Part shown: positions 49,689 through 58,204 of the stretch, piece after piece
Numbering within the stretch: position 1 is the stretch's first letter
Layout of the letters: each line of letters opens with the position of its first letter
Origin: Curtobacterium poinsettiae
Lineage (GTDB): Bacteria > Actinomycetota > Actinomycetes > Actinomycetales > Microbacteriaceae
Length of the DNA stretch: 64,000 nucleotides
NCBI RefSeq assembly: GCF_025677645.1
Contig: NZ_CP106879.1
Span: 3,534,001 to 3,598,000, forward strand
Direction of reading: 5' to 3'
Position numbers and translations under genes: made by a program
Notes under the pieces: model-generated
The model's input: only the letters and a program-made list of their open reading frames with translations
What the model was told of the DNA's origin: nothing
Databases searched by the model: none

Positions 49689-51398
49689 GTGACCGACGAC
49701 CGTTCACGGCGCCCCAGGCTCCGCTTCGCCACCGAGGTGCTCGTGCTGCAGCTCGCCGTGGTCGTCGCCGTCGTCGCCCTGACCAGCGCCGTGTTCGTCC
49801 GGATCGAGGTCACCCGGCTCGAGCGTGCTGCCGAGGGGACCGCACTCGCGATCGCACAGAGCGTCGCCGCGCAGTCCGACGTCCGGGCCGCGGTCGCCCG
49901 CTTGAGCGTCGACGGCACCGACCTCGACCCCGCGGTCCTCGCCGACGGACCTGTCCAGCGTGCGGCCGTCGCGGCCCAGCGCCGGACCGGAGCACTCTTC
50001 GTCGTGGTCACCGACGACCGCGGCATCCGACTGGCCCATCCCGACGTTGATCGGATCGGCGAGATGGTGAGCACCTCCCCCGACGCCGCACTCGCGGGCC
50101 GGGAGACCGTGTCCTGGGCGCGCGGCACGCTCGGTGAGTCGGCGCGGGCGAAGGTGCCTGTCTCCGCGCCCGCGGCCAGCGGGGCGGAGACGAGCCGGGC
50201 CTCCCGGCAGTCCGCCGTCGTCGGCGAGGTGAGCGTCGGGTTCAACCGGGCACGCGTCTACGACACCCTGGTCGAGGACAGCATGCCGGTGATCGGTGCC
50301 GGGCTGGCGGCGGTCCTGCTCGCCGTGGTCGCCTCGGTGCTGATCCGGCGGCGACTGGTGCGGCTGACGCTCGGGCTGCAGCCGGAGGAGCTCGTGACGC
50401 TCGTGCAGAACCAGCAGGCGGTGCTCGGCGGGGTCGGTGAGGGCGTCATCGCGCTCGGGCCGTCGGGGGTCGTCACCGTCTGCAACCCCGAGGCCGTGCG
50501 ACTGCTCGGGCTGGTGGACCCGGTCGGCCGTCCGGTGGCATCGCTCGACCTGCCCTCGCCGCTCGGGTCGATGCTCGACGTGACCACCGCGGTTCCGGCG
50601 AGCGCCACGATCGTCGCCGGGCACCGGGTGCTGCTCGTCGACGTCCGCACGGTGTTCCGCGACGGACGCGACCTGGGCCGGGTCGCCGTCCTGCGCGACC
50701 GCACCGACGTCGAGGCCCTGACCCGGCGGCTCGACGCCGTCGGCGCGATGAGCACGGCGCTCCGTGCACAGCGCCACGAGTTCGCGAACCGACTGCACGC
50801 GATCTCTGGACTACTCGACATCGGCGAGACCGCCCGGGCGCGCGCGTACCTGGCGGACGTGCAGGAGCGCGGGCCGCTGCGCTACCCGGTGCAGCACGCC
50901 GACCGGTTGACCGAGCCGTACCTGCAGGCATTCCTCGGGGCGAAGGGCGTCGAGGCCGCCGAGCGGGGCGTGCTGCTGCGGATCGGGGCGGAGACGCTCG
51001 TGCAGGGGACGATCACCGAGCCGGGTGACGTGACGACCGTGCTCGGCAACCTGGTCGACAACGCGGTGTCGGCGGCCCTCGACGGGGACGAGCGCACGCG
51101 CGGCGGCCGCTCCCCGTGGGTGGAGGTCGAGGTGCTCGACGACGGGTCCACCCTCCACCTGTCCGTGATGGACTCGGGGCCAGGCGTGCCGGCCGACGCC
51201 GCGGACTCCCTGTTCACCCGGGACACGGACCTGCTCGCATCGCCGCCCGACGTCGAACGCGTGCACGGGCTCGGGATCGGGCTGCCGTTGTCGCGGGAGA
51301 TCGCCCGGCGGCACGGTGGTGATGTGTGGCTCGCCTCCCCCGGCGGTGACGACCACGGCGCGGTCTTCTGCGCCCGACTGGAAGGAGTGGTGTCGTGA
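49689..51398 (+). CDS. CitA/DcuS-type sensor histidine kinase
   Basis: A 569-residue membrane kinase. One transmembrane helix (about 17-38), an extracytoplasmic sensor domain (about 40-195, with VVTDDRGIRLAHPDVDRIGE, typical of citrate/C4-dicarboxylate sensors), a second helix (about 200-222), a PAS domain, a short H-box RHEFANRLHAISGLLD near 360 and a HATPase domain (NLVDNAVSAAL, GIGLPLSREIARRHGG). It probably senses external citrate or a related acid. It overlaps the response regulator gene by four bases. Confidence 0.92.
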   Translation: MTDDRSRRPRLRFATEVLVLQLAVVVAVVALTSAVFVRIEVTRLERAAEGTALAIAQSVAAQSDVRAAVARLSVDGTDLDPAVLADGPVQRAAVAAQRRTGALFVVVTDDRGIRLAHPDVDRIGEMVSTSPDAALAGRETVSWARGTLGESARAKVPVSAPAASGAETSRASRQSAVVGEVSVGFNRARVYDTLVEDSMPVIGAGLAAVLLAVVASVLIRRRLVRLTLGLQPEELVTLVQNQQAVLGGVGEGVIALGPSGVVTVCNPEAVRLLGLVDPVGRPVASLDLPSPLGSMLDVTTAVPASATIVAGHRVLLVDVRTVFRDGRDLGRVAVLRDRTDVEALTRRLDAVGAMSTALRAQRHEFANRLHAISGLLDIGETARARAYLADVQERGPLRYPVQHADRLTEPYLQAFLGAKGVEAAERGVLLRIGAETLVQGTITEPGDVTTVLGNLVDNAVSAALDGDERTRGGRSPWVEVEVLDDGSTLHLSVMDSGPGVPADAADSLFTRDTDLLASPPDVERVHGLGIGLPLSREIARRHGGDVWLASPGGDDHGAVFCARLEGVVS

Positions 51399-52057
51399 GT
51401 TCCGTCCACACCGTGCTGGTGGTCGACGACGACTTCCACGTCGCCGACCTGCACCGGCGGCAGGTCGACGAGGTACCGGGGTTCCGTGCGCTCGAACCAG
51501 TCGGGACCCTCGCGGCCGCCCGCTCCGCGCTGGCGAGTGGGACCGTGGACCTGGTGCTCGTCGACGTGTACCTGCCCGACGGCAGCGGCCTCGAGCTGCT
51601 GCGCTCGATCGACACCGGCGCCGACGCCTTCGTGCTGAGCGCCGCCTCGGACTCCGGCACCGTGCGCCGGGCGATGCGGAGCGGGGCACTCGCCTACCTG
51701 ATCAAACCGTTCGCAGCCGGGGTGCTGGCCGAACGACTGCAGGCGTACGCGCGGTCGCGGAACGTGCTCGACGAGCGGTCGACGCTCGACCAGGAGGCCG
51801 TTGAACGGGCCTTCCGGATCCTGCACGCCGGCGACAGCGGTGGGGCGTCGCCGTCCCGGGCGGCCACGGCGGCGCTGGTGCTCGAGCAACTCGGCGCCGG
51901 CGAGGAACGGTCGGCCGCCGAGGTGGCTGCGGCGATCGGGGTGTCGCGGGCCACGGCGCAGCGGTACCTGGCGCAGCTCACGGCGGACGGAACCGTTGCG
52001 ATGCAGTTGCGGTACGGGGCTGCTGGGCGGCCGGAGCACCGGTACGTGCGCCGGTGA
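51395..52057 (+). CDS. CitB-type response regulator
   Basis: A 220-residue regulator with a receiver domain (VLVVDDDFHVADLHRRQVDEVPG, phospho-Asp in LVLVDVYLPDGSGLELL near residue 54, Lys in YLIKPFAAG) and a C-terminal HTH (RSAAEVAAAIGVSRATAQRYLAQL) near 175-198, as in DcuR/CitB. The GTG start overlaps the kinase stop. Likely activates the divergent CitMHS gene via the repeated palindrome at 49602-49656. Confidence 0.92.
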   Translation: MSSVHTVLVVDDDFHVADLHRRQVDEVPGFRALEPVGTLAAARSALASGTVDLVLVDVYLPDGSGLELLRSIDTGADAFVLSAASDSGTVRRAMRSGALAYLIKPFAAGVLAERLQAYARSRNVLDERSTLDQEAVERAFRILHAGDSGGASPSRAATAALVLEQLGAGEERSAAEVAAAIGVSRATAQRYLAQLTADGTVAMQLRYGAAGRPEHRYVRR

Positions 52058-52085
52058 GACAGCGGTCCCGGAGGCCGCGCCGTGG

Positions 52086-52091
52086 CAGCAT
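52086..52091 (+). promoter_or_regulatory. -10 hexamer CAGCAT, leaderless-type start
   Basis: CAGCAT ends six bases before the ATG at 52098. The intervening GGGGG could also act as a weak ribosome-binding site, so this one is ambiguous. Confidence 0.35.
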
Positions 52092-52097
52092 CGGGGG

Positions 52098-52775
52098 ATG
52101 ACCGACGCCGCGCGATCCGACACCAGGATTGATCCGTTCCCCTCCGGGACTCCCGTTGCGCTCCGGAGCATCAACCGCTTCGGCGAGCACGGCGAAGCAG
52201 TCGGCTTCGCGGTCGCCGGCCGCGTGCTGGTGGACGACGACGAACTCGCGGTGGTCGCAACGACCGTCGGCTCGGCCGTGCGCCGACGTGCGGGCGTCGG
52301 GAGCGGCCCCAACGGACGCCTCGTGCTGCCCGAGGACTGGGACGGCTCCTACGTTGATGACCGGTGGGTTGGATCCGGTGTCGTCCGCGTTCACCAGAAG
52401 GGGACGCCCTGGTCCGTCTGGCGCTGGCACGACGGGTCCGATTGGCTTCCCGACTGGTACGTCAACCTTGAGCTGCCGTGGGTACGGACGCCGATCGGGT
52501 TCGACAGCCAGGACTGGACTCTCGACGTGGTGGCGACCACCGAGCCCGACGGTTCGTGGTCTGTCCGGTACAAGGACGAAGACGAGCTCGAGTTCTACGC
52601 CGCCGGCGGCTACTGGCCGGCGGCGATGCGGGCGGTCATCGAGCGTGCTGGCCGAGATGCCACCGAGGTCGCGATCGCGCGCCGGTTCCCCTTCGACACC
52701 GATTGGTCCGGTTGGGTCCCCGACCCGGCGTGGGGCACGACTGCACTTCCCCAGGACTGGAGCGCCCTGCAGTGA
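52098..52775 (+). CDS. DUF402 domain-containing protein
   Basis: A 225-residue soluble protein whose C-terminal half matches DUF402: DWLPDWYVNLELPWVRTPIGFDSQDWTLDVV followed by YKDEDELEF. DUF402 proteins form a beta-barrel; some bind metal and act as nucleotide phosphatases. The N-terminal 70 residues are a distinct strand-rich segment. No operon partner other than the small gene 46 bases downstream. Confidence 0.82.
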   Translation: MTDAARSDTRIDPFPSGTPVALRSINRFGEHGEAVGFAVAGRVLVDDDELAVVATTVGSAVRRRAGVGSGPNGRLVLPEDWDGSYVDDRWVGSGVVRVHQKGTPWSVWRWHDGSDWLPDWYVNLELPWVRTPIGFDSQDWTLDVVATTEPDGSWSVRYKDEDELEFYAAGGYWPAAMRAVIERAGRDATEVAIARRFPFDTDWSGWVPDPAWGTTALPQDWSALQ

Positions 52776-52821
52776 TCCGCGGATTCGGTGCAGCGTTGCG
52801 CGGCCTCGGACGCTCGCTGTC

Positions 52822-53235
52822 GTGAGCGAGTTCATCAGGTATCAAAGCGCCGTCCCCAACCGCCGCGGGCGTTTCCCGGGGGTCTTCGCCCTCGCGAACG
52901 GCCTGCGGCGGGGCGGCCAGCTGACCGAAGCCGAGACGAGGTGGCTCCGGGAGGCGAACGCGCGCGCGACCGCGATGTACACCGACCCGACTACGGTGCA
53001 GCCCGACTGCTACGACGAGATCCGCAACCCCGGGGCCCGGGCCTGGTTCGCAGCCGACGCGGTCGAGCTGCTCGAGATGGTCAGCCCGTACCTGGAACTC
53101 CTCGACCGCCACGAGATCCCGTGGATGCAGCTCGTGACCCGCTCCCCGGGTCGGATCGTCTACCGGGATGCGGTCCAGGCCGTCGCGGTGCCGCACACGC
53201 GTGCCGTCGATTGGCCGTTCCGGCCGTCTCGGTAG
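52822..53235 (+). CDS. Conserved small protein of unknown function
   Basis: A 137-residue soluble protein beginning at GTG 52822. The N-terminal YQSAVPNRRGRFPGVFALANGLRRGGQL is a pattern I have seen in uncharacterised actinobacterial proteins; no function is known. The rest is mixed alpha/beta (ARATAMYTDPTTVQPDCYDE, ELLDRHEIPWMQLVTRSPGRIVY). Closed by a GGAGGC-family hairpin. Confidence 0.72.
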   Translation: MSEFIRYQSAVPNRRGRFPGVFALANGLRRGGQLTEAETRWLREANARATAMYTDPTTVQPDCYDEIRNPGARAWFAADAVELLEMVSPYLELLDRHEIPWMQLVTRSPGRIVYRDAVQAVAVPHTRAVDWPFRPSR

Positions 53236-53243
53236 TTCCGCCA

Positions 53244-53295
53244 CTGACGGACGGGAGGCGCGGGGCGGGGCCGCAGCGGGCCTCCAGTCCGTCAG
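53244..53295. terminator. 16-bp GGAGGC-family hairpin between convergent genes
   Basis: Arms 53244-53259 (CTGACGGACGGGAGGC) and 53280-53295 pair with one mismatch around a 20-base GC-rich loop, between the small unknown gene (+) and the xylanase gene (-). Confidence 0.75.
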
Positions 53296-53299
53296 GTGG

Positions 53300-54520
53300 T
53301 CACGTGACGATCCGCACCTGCGTGGGGACGTCGGTGACGGCGAACGCCGTCGACGCGCCACGCACGTCGACGCGGTAGTCGCCGCGGAACCCGCGGACCG
53401 GCACCTGGCCGCGGTCGTCGGTGCGCAGCACCGTCGGGCCGAGCCACCACTCCTGCTTGACCAGGCGATGGAGTGCGTCGTACGACGGCTTCGGCGTGCC
53501 GTCGGCGCGGACGAGTCCGATCGGAGCGCCGAGCCAGGCGCCGTCGTCGGTGATGCCCCAGTAGGTGATCGCCTCGACGGAGGGGTGCCCCACGAGGCTC
53601 CGGTAGTGCCGTTCGATGTCATCGGCCTGGCGCGCCTCGCCCTCGGGCGTCGACGGCCACGAGTCCACCTGGTGGTCGTTGAGGTCGACGATGTGCGCGG
53701 GCATGAGGTCCCCGGACACGAGCGAGGTCTCGGTCAGGTGCAGCGGCAGACCGTAGCGGGCGAACCGGTCGACCATCGCGAGCATCGTGTCCTCGCCCCA
53801 GTAGCCCTGGTGCATGTGGGTCTGCAGCCCGATGGCGTCGATCTGCACGCCGGCCTCGAGCACCCCCTCGATCAGGCACTCGTAGGCGCTCGACAGGTCG
53901 AAGTCGTTGAGCAGCAGGGTGGCGTTCGGGTTCGCGGCACGGGCCTCCTCGAAGGCCATCCGGATCATCGGGATGCGGCCCTTCGCCCGGGCGAGCGGCG
54001 TAATCGCGTTGTCGCCGTTGTCGAAGACCGGCATGATGACGACCTCGTTGATGGCGTCCCAGGTGTCGATGGTCCCCGCGAAGCCGGAGACCTCGCGGCG
54101 GATGCGCTCGCGCTGCAGCTGCTCGACCTCGTCGAGCGGGAGCCCGAGCAGCCAGTCGGGCTGGACCGTGTGCCAGACGAGGGGGTGGCCCTTCAGGGCG
54201 ACGCCGCGGGCGCGGAACCACTTGGCGGTCGTCCGGAGCCTCGCGGTGTCGGGGGCGCCGCGCTGCGGTTCGAAGCGGCCCCAGTAGAACGGGAGTGTCG
54301 CGGTGTTGAAGACGTTGGTGTACAGGGCGGCGAGGTGTTCGGTGCCTGGTTCGGCCGCTTCGCCGTTGGCGATGCCGATGAAGTCGAAGCCGATGTTGCC
54401 GAAGGCGAAGGCATGGCGGGTCTGCTCGACGGTGATGTCGGCATCGGGGATGGGTGCGCCGGTGGCATCGACGACCGCCAGGGTCGTCTCGCCGAAGCGG
54501 TGATCTGGTGCGTGCGTCAT
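53300..54520 (-). CDS. Intracellular GH10 endo-1,4-beta-xylanase
   Basis: A 406-residue glycoside hydrolase that cleaves beta-1,4-xylosidic bonds. A short N-terminal beta segment precedes the GH10 barrel. The acid/base Glu is in WDAINEVV near residue 153 and the nucleophile Glu in LHLTETSLVSG near 268. HPLVWHTVQPDWL near 120 lines the -1 site. A beta-rich tail of about 60 residues closes the protein. There is no signal peptide, so it acts in the cytosol on imported xylo-oligosaccharides. The ATG follows GGAGG. Its promoter carries an operator-like palindrome. Confidence 0.92.
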   Translation of the reverse strand: MTHAPDHRFGETTLAVVDATGAPIPDADITVEQTRHAFAFGNIGFDFIGIANGEAAEPGTEHLAALYTNVFNTATLPFYWGRFEPQRGAPDTARLRTTAKWFRARGVALKGHPLVWHTVQPDWLLGLPLDEVEQLQRERIRREVSGFAGTIDTWDAINEVVIMPVFDNGDNAITPLARAKGRIPMIRMAFEEARAANPNATLLLNDFDLSSAYECLIEGVLEAGVQIDAIGLQTHMHQGYWGEDTMLAMVDRFARYGLPLHLTETSLVSGDLMPAHIVDLNDHQVDSWPSTPEGEARQADDIERHYRSLVGHPSVEAITYWGITDDGAWLGAPIGLVRADGTPKPSYDALHRLVKQEWWLGPTVLRTDDRGQVPVRGFRGDYRVDVRGASTAFAVTDVPTQVRIVT

Positions 54521-54551
54521 CGCGCGTCCTCCGACATCGTCGTCCGGGATT

Positions 54552-54593
54552 TGTTGTGCGCGCAAACATAGCAGCGGGAGCTGGCGGCGTCAC
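54552..54593 (-). promoter_or_regulatory. Xylanase promoter with LacI-type operator
   Basis: On the minus strand GTGACG (54588-54593), a 17-base spacer and TATGTT (54565-54570). The near-palindrome TGTTTGCGCGCACAACA (54552-54568) starts inside the -10 and covers the transcription start. TGTT..GCGC..AACA with a central CG is typical of LacI-family operators. Confidence 0.62.
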
Positions 54594-54605
54594 GCCGTAG
54601 ATTGA

Positions 54606-54950
54606 TGGTGTGAACTCGCAGAAGCATCGCGCTCGACGCACCTCACGGTGGACGCCGGTGCTCGTCTGGACCTCGAGACCGCCGTCCGGTCAGCGGACGT
54701 GATCCTCACCGACGGTCCTGGCGAGCACGCCCGAGCGCTCGAACCATTCCGGATCACCGCGGCCCTGCTCGACCTCGCGCCGACAGGGGTGCTGCTCAAC
54801 CCGTGTCCACCCTTCGTGCGCGGCCGGGAGGTCAGCGCCGATGCGCTCGAACACCTTGCCTTCGTCGGCCACGCCTTCAAGGCGGCCCTGCTGCCAGTCC
54901 AGCAAGCCGTCATGGCGCACTGCCTCGAACTGCCGTCCGCGACGCCGTAG
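54606..54950 (+). pseudogene. Remnant of an ornithine/aspartate carbamoyltransferase-like gene (C-terminal part)
   Basis: The frame is open from 54606 to the TAG at 54950. It encodes about 114 residues resembling the C-terminal quarter of carbamoyltransferases: SADVILTDGPG, then LLNPCPPFVRGREVSADAL and HAFKAALLPVQQAVMAHCLE (compare the HCLPA.RGEEV and QKA elements of the family). The N-terminal carbamoyl-phosphate domain with STRT is absent, and an in-frame stop lies at 54603 next to the xylanase promoter. I read it as a deletion remnant. A small derived gene starting at GTG 54648 cannot be excluded. Confidence 0.55.
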
Positions 54951-55099
54951 GCCGGCCCGTCGACCTCCCGCTCATCGATTGCCGGATGCTCCCCTGGCAG
55001 GACCAGGACCGTCAGGACCGACTACTGATGTGCGTCACTGTCAACGGGTCGGACCTACGCGGCTCGTGTTCCGCGCCCACATCGGAGCACTGACTGTGG

Positions 55100-55137
55100 G
55101 AGCAGGCGGACCGTCCGACCCGACGGCCCGCCTGCTC
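55100..55137 (-). terminator. Two-part hairpin after the GH42 gene
   Basis: GAGCAGGCGG (55100-55109) pairs with CCGCCTGCTC (55128-55137), and inside it CCGTC pairs with GACGG, leaving a six-base loop and one mismatch. It starts 8 bases past the GH42 stop. Confidence 0.8.
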
Positions 55138-55145
55138 CGGTCTCG

Positions 55146-57245
55146 CTACGCGACGACGACCACCCGGACGTCCCACGGCCCGAGCTCGAGCACGGCGTCC
55201 GCGTCGAGCGCCGTGCCCTCGAACAGGTCCTCCGCGGCGACCGGCACCGCGTACGTGCTCGGTTCCCACGACCAGTTGTGGATGACGTGGACCGTCTCGC
55301 CACGACCGTTGACCGAGCTCGCGACCGACTGCGTGTCGACCTGCGGCTGCCAGCTCGGCGACCCGCTGCCCTGCGCGACCACCCACTCCGTGATCGCCGC
55401 GGCGAGCGCCGGATCCGGGACGGTCCCGACGTAGGTGACGCGGCCGGCGCCGTGCGACCGTGTGGTCACCGCCGCGAACCGACCGTGGTGCGGGTGGTCG
55501 TACCCGACGAGCACGTCGGCGTCGTCGACGAGCAGGCCGTCCGCCCACCGTGTGGCCGTCGCACCGGCCGGCACGGTGAACCCGTGCTCAGCGGCAGCGG
55601 CTCCGGCGGACACCGGGATGCGTCGGCCGAGGTTGCTGAACTCGTCGTAGTGCACGCCCGCGGGCACGTCGAGGAACGCGGGCTTCCGTTCGAGCCGCGC
55701 ACGGGCTTCTTCGTCCTCGTACCCGGTGCGGATGCCGACGACCAGGTGACCGCCTGCCTCGGCGTAGGCGGCGAGCCACCGCAGCTGGGCGTCGGTCGCG
55801 ATGGTGAACGCGGCAGCGACGAGCACCGGACGCTCCGCGGCGAAGGACGCCGGCTCACGGTCGAAGACCTGCGACGGGTGCACGGTGTTCGCCTGCAGTC
55901 CCGCATCGAAGACCCCTCGGGCGAAGGCGTCGTGGATCGTCTGCCACGAGCGCCGGTCGGGCTCCATGCCGTCGCCGAGTGCCGGGTGCTCGTTCAGCGC
56001 CCACTTCGACTCGTTCGAGAACAGCAGGGCGACGTCGGCGTGCGGGCGGAGACCGGCGACCCGGTCCCCGGCGTTCGCGAACTCCGCGCCGATCCGGGCG
56101 ATCTCCTCGTAGGTGCGACCGGGCTGCTGCGAGTGCGGCAGGACGCCGCCCCAGTAGGTCTCGACGCCGTAGTGCAGCGTGTGCCAGTGCCAGTACTCGA
56201 TCATCGACGCGCCTCGGGACACGAGCGCCCAGGCGGCCTGGCGCCACTGCCCTTCGTACGCGGGTTCGTTCATCCACGAGAACCCGATGGCCTGCGCGTT
56301 GGTCTCGGTGACCAGGAACGGTGCCTGCTTCGAGCCGTACATGCGGTCGCCCGAGGCGAAGATCGACCAGGCACCGGACGAGGTCCAGAACTGTGCGGGT
56401 TCCTCGGTGCTCGGCAGCTCGAGGGCGTCCTGCATCCGGTAGTACGGGTTGCCGGCGGTGACGTCGAGCGTCCGGGTGAGCACCTCGTCCTCGACGGTCG
56501 GCCGCTCGTAGGCGATGCACGTGGTCACGAACTGGTCCGAACGCGAGTACTCCCGCACGACCGATGCCTGCCAGGCGATGAAGTCCGTCGTGATCGAGGC
56601 CTGGAACCGCCGCCACGCCAGGTCGTACTGCGGCTGCGCGTTGCCGTCCGGCGTCCACAGGTCGGCCCAGGTGGAAAGTCGGTGGGACCAGTACGTCAGT
56701 CCCCACTCCTCGTTGAGCCGCTCGACGCTGCCGTAGGTGTGGCGCAGGTGGTCGACGAAGCGCTGGAACACCTCGGGGTTCGCGATGAGCTCGTTGCCCG
56801 GTTCGTTGTCGACCTGGTACCCGATCACGGCGGGGTGCTCGGCGTACCGGGCGACGATCTTCCGGATGACCCGCTCGGCGTGGAACAGGAACGCCGGGTG
56901 GGCGTAGTCGATCTCCTGCCGAGCACCCCAGCCCATCGCCTCGCCGTCGGTGCGGCGGCGGACGTTGATCTCCGGCACGATGCGGGCGAGCCACATGGGC
57001 ACGGCGTAGGTGGGCGTGCCGAGGATCACCCGGATGCCGTGTTCGTGGGCGGCGTCGAGCACGGGCGCGAGCCACTCGAGGTCGAAGCGGCTGTTCTCCG
57101 GTTCCCAGGTGCTCCACACGGATTCGCCGACGCGGATGACCGAGAACCCGGCCTCCTGCATCAGGCGCATGTCCTCGTCGAGCCGAGGGGTCGGCTGGTA
57201 CTCGTGGTAGTAGGCGGCGCCGAAGAGGACGCGGTCGTGCTGCAT
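55146..57245 (-). CDS. GH42 beta-galactosidase
   Basis: A 699-residue cytosolic glycoside hydrolase of family 42, which releases beta-galactose from short oligosaccharides such as galacto- or arabinogalacto-oligosaccharides. The barrel begins LFGAAYYHEYQP. The acid/base Glu is in YQVDNEPGNEL near residue 147 and the nucleophile Glu in PFLVTETNAQAIGFSW near 313. The trimerisation domain (about 390-600) and a C-terminal beta domain follow. ATG 57245 is chosen for the family N-terminus; ATG 57299 overlaps the permease stop and is an alternative. Last gene of the sugar ABC operon. Confidence 0.93.
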   Translation of the reverse strand: MQHDRVLFGAAYYHEYQPTPRLDEDMRLMQEAGFSVIRVGESVWSTWEPENSRFDLEWLAPVLDAAHEHGIRVILGTPTYAVPMWLARIVPEINVRRRTDGEAMGWGARQEIDYAHPAFLFHAERVIRKIVARYAEHPAVIGYQVDNEPGNELIANPEVFQRFVDHLRHTYGSVERLNEEWGLTYWSHRLSTWADLWTPDGNAQPQYDLAWRRFQASITTDFIAWQASVVREYSRSDQFVTTCIAYERPTVEDEVLTRTLDVTAGNPYYRMQDALELPSTEEPAQFWTSSGAWSIFASGDRMYGSKQAPFLVTETNAQAIGFSWMNEPAYEGQWRQAAWALVSRGASMIEYWHWHTLHYGVETYWGGVLPHSQQPGRTYEEIARIGAEFANAGDRVAGLRPHADVALLFSNESKWALNEHPALGDGMEPDRRSWQTIHDAFARGVFDAGLQANTVHPSQVFDREPASFAAERPVLVAAAFTIATDAQLRWLAAYAEAGGHLVVGIRTGYEDEEARARLERKPAFLDVPAGVHYDEFSNLGRRIPVSAGAAAAEHGFTVPAGATATRWADGLLVDDADVLVGYDHPHHGRFAAVTTRSHGAGRVTYVGTVPDPALAAAITEWVVAQGSGSPSWQPQVDTQSVASSVNGRGETVHVIHNWSWEPSTYAVPVAAEDLFEGTALDADAVLELGPWDVRVVVVA

Positions 57246-57295
57246 GGTGCTGGGTGCTCCGTTCGAGAAGGATCGGTGGTGGGTGCGGGTGTCGG

Positions 57296-58204
57296 TCATC
57301 CCTTGACCGCCCCCGCGGTCAGCCCGTCGAGCAGCTGCTTGCGGAGGAGCAGGAACACGAGGATCGTCGGCACGCTCGCCAGCACGGCCCCGGCGAGCAC
57401 CAGGTCGTACGACCGGTTCTCCGACGCGAAGATCGCGTTGAGGCCGAGGGGCAACGTGTACTGGCTCGAGTCGGACAGCAGGACCAACGGCCACTGGAAC
57501 GAGTTGTAGCTCTGCAGGAAGCTCCACACCGCCAGGGCGCCGAGCGACGGTCGGAGCAGCGGGAGCACGACCCGGCGGAACGTGCCGAACTCGGAGTTGC
57601 CGTCGATGCGGGCCGCCTCGATGAGTTCGTCGGGGATCGCCTGCACGATGAACTGCTGCATCATGAAGATGCCGAACGCCGGCGCCACCCACGGGACGAC
57701 GAGCGAGAACCAGGGGTTCGTCAGCCCGGACTTCACCACCAGGATGAAGAGCGGCACGAGGATCACCGCGAACGGCACCGAGAGCGACGAGAACATCACG
57801 GCGAACAGGATCCGCTTGCCCCGGAACCGGAACTTCGCGAACCCGTACCCGGCCATCGCGCAGACGAACACGGACACGACGGTCGCGATCAGGGCGGTGC
57901 CGACACTGATGCCGAACCAGGCCCAGAACGGCTGCGTCGCGAGCAGGTTCGTGTAGTTCTCCCCCGTCGCCGGATTCGGGATGAGCGTGGGCGGCGTCGC
58001 GAAGATGTCGCCACGCTGCTTGAACGAGCCGGACAGCGCCCAGAGCAGCGGGAACACGAAGACCGCCAGCAGCGCCACGAGTGTGGCGTAGAGCAGACCG
58101 CGGCGAGCGATCCAGCCCCTGGTACGGGGCGGGCCGGACCGGGGTGCCCGGCTTCCGGCGGTCGTGACGGCCCGGGTGTCCGGACGGTCGGTGGTGGCGG
58201 TCAT
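57296..58204 (-). CDS. Carbohydrate ABC transporter permease (MalG type)
   Basis: A 302-residue permease with six helices after a 35-residue cytosolic leader. The coupling helix carries the EAARIDGNSEFGTFRRVVLPLLRPSLGAL signature near residue 200 (EAA motif). It imports a sugar or oligosaccharide with the adjacent permease and binding protein; the ATPase is not encoded here and is probably a shared MsmK-type subunit. The ATG overlaps the upstream permease stop. Confidence 0.93.
   Translation of the reverse strand: MTATTDRPDTRAVTTAGSRAPRSGPPRTRGWIARRGLLYATLVALLAVFVFPLLWALSGSFKQRGDIFATPPTLIPNPATGENYTNLLATQPFWAWFGISVGTALIATVVSVFVCAMAGYGFAKFRFRGKRILFAVMFSSLSVPFAVILVPLFILVVKSGLTNPWFSLVVPWVAPAFGIFMMQQFIVQAIPDELIEAARIDGNSEFGTFRRVVLPLLRPSLGALAVWSFLQSYNSFQWPLVLLSDSSQYTLPLGLNAIFASENRSYDLVLAGAVLASVPTILVFLLLRKQLLDGLTAGAVKG

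Noticed and set aside
54951..55093. Plus-strand frame after the carbamoyltransferase remnant
   Set aside because: It is open for only a short way, has no start with a ribosome site and no resemblance to a known protein; it ends just before the GH42 terminator.
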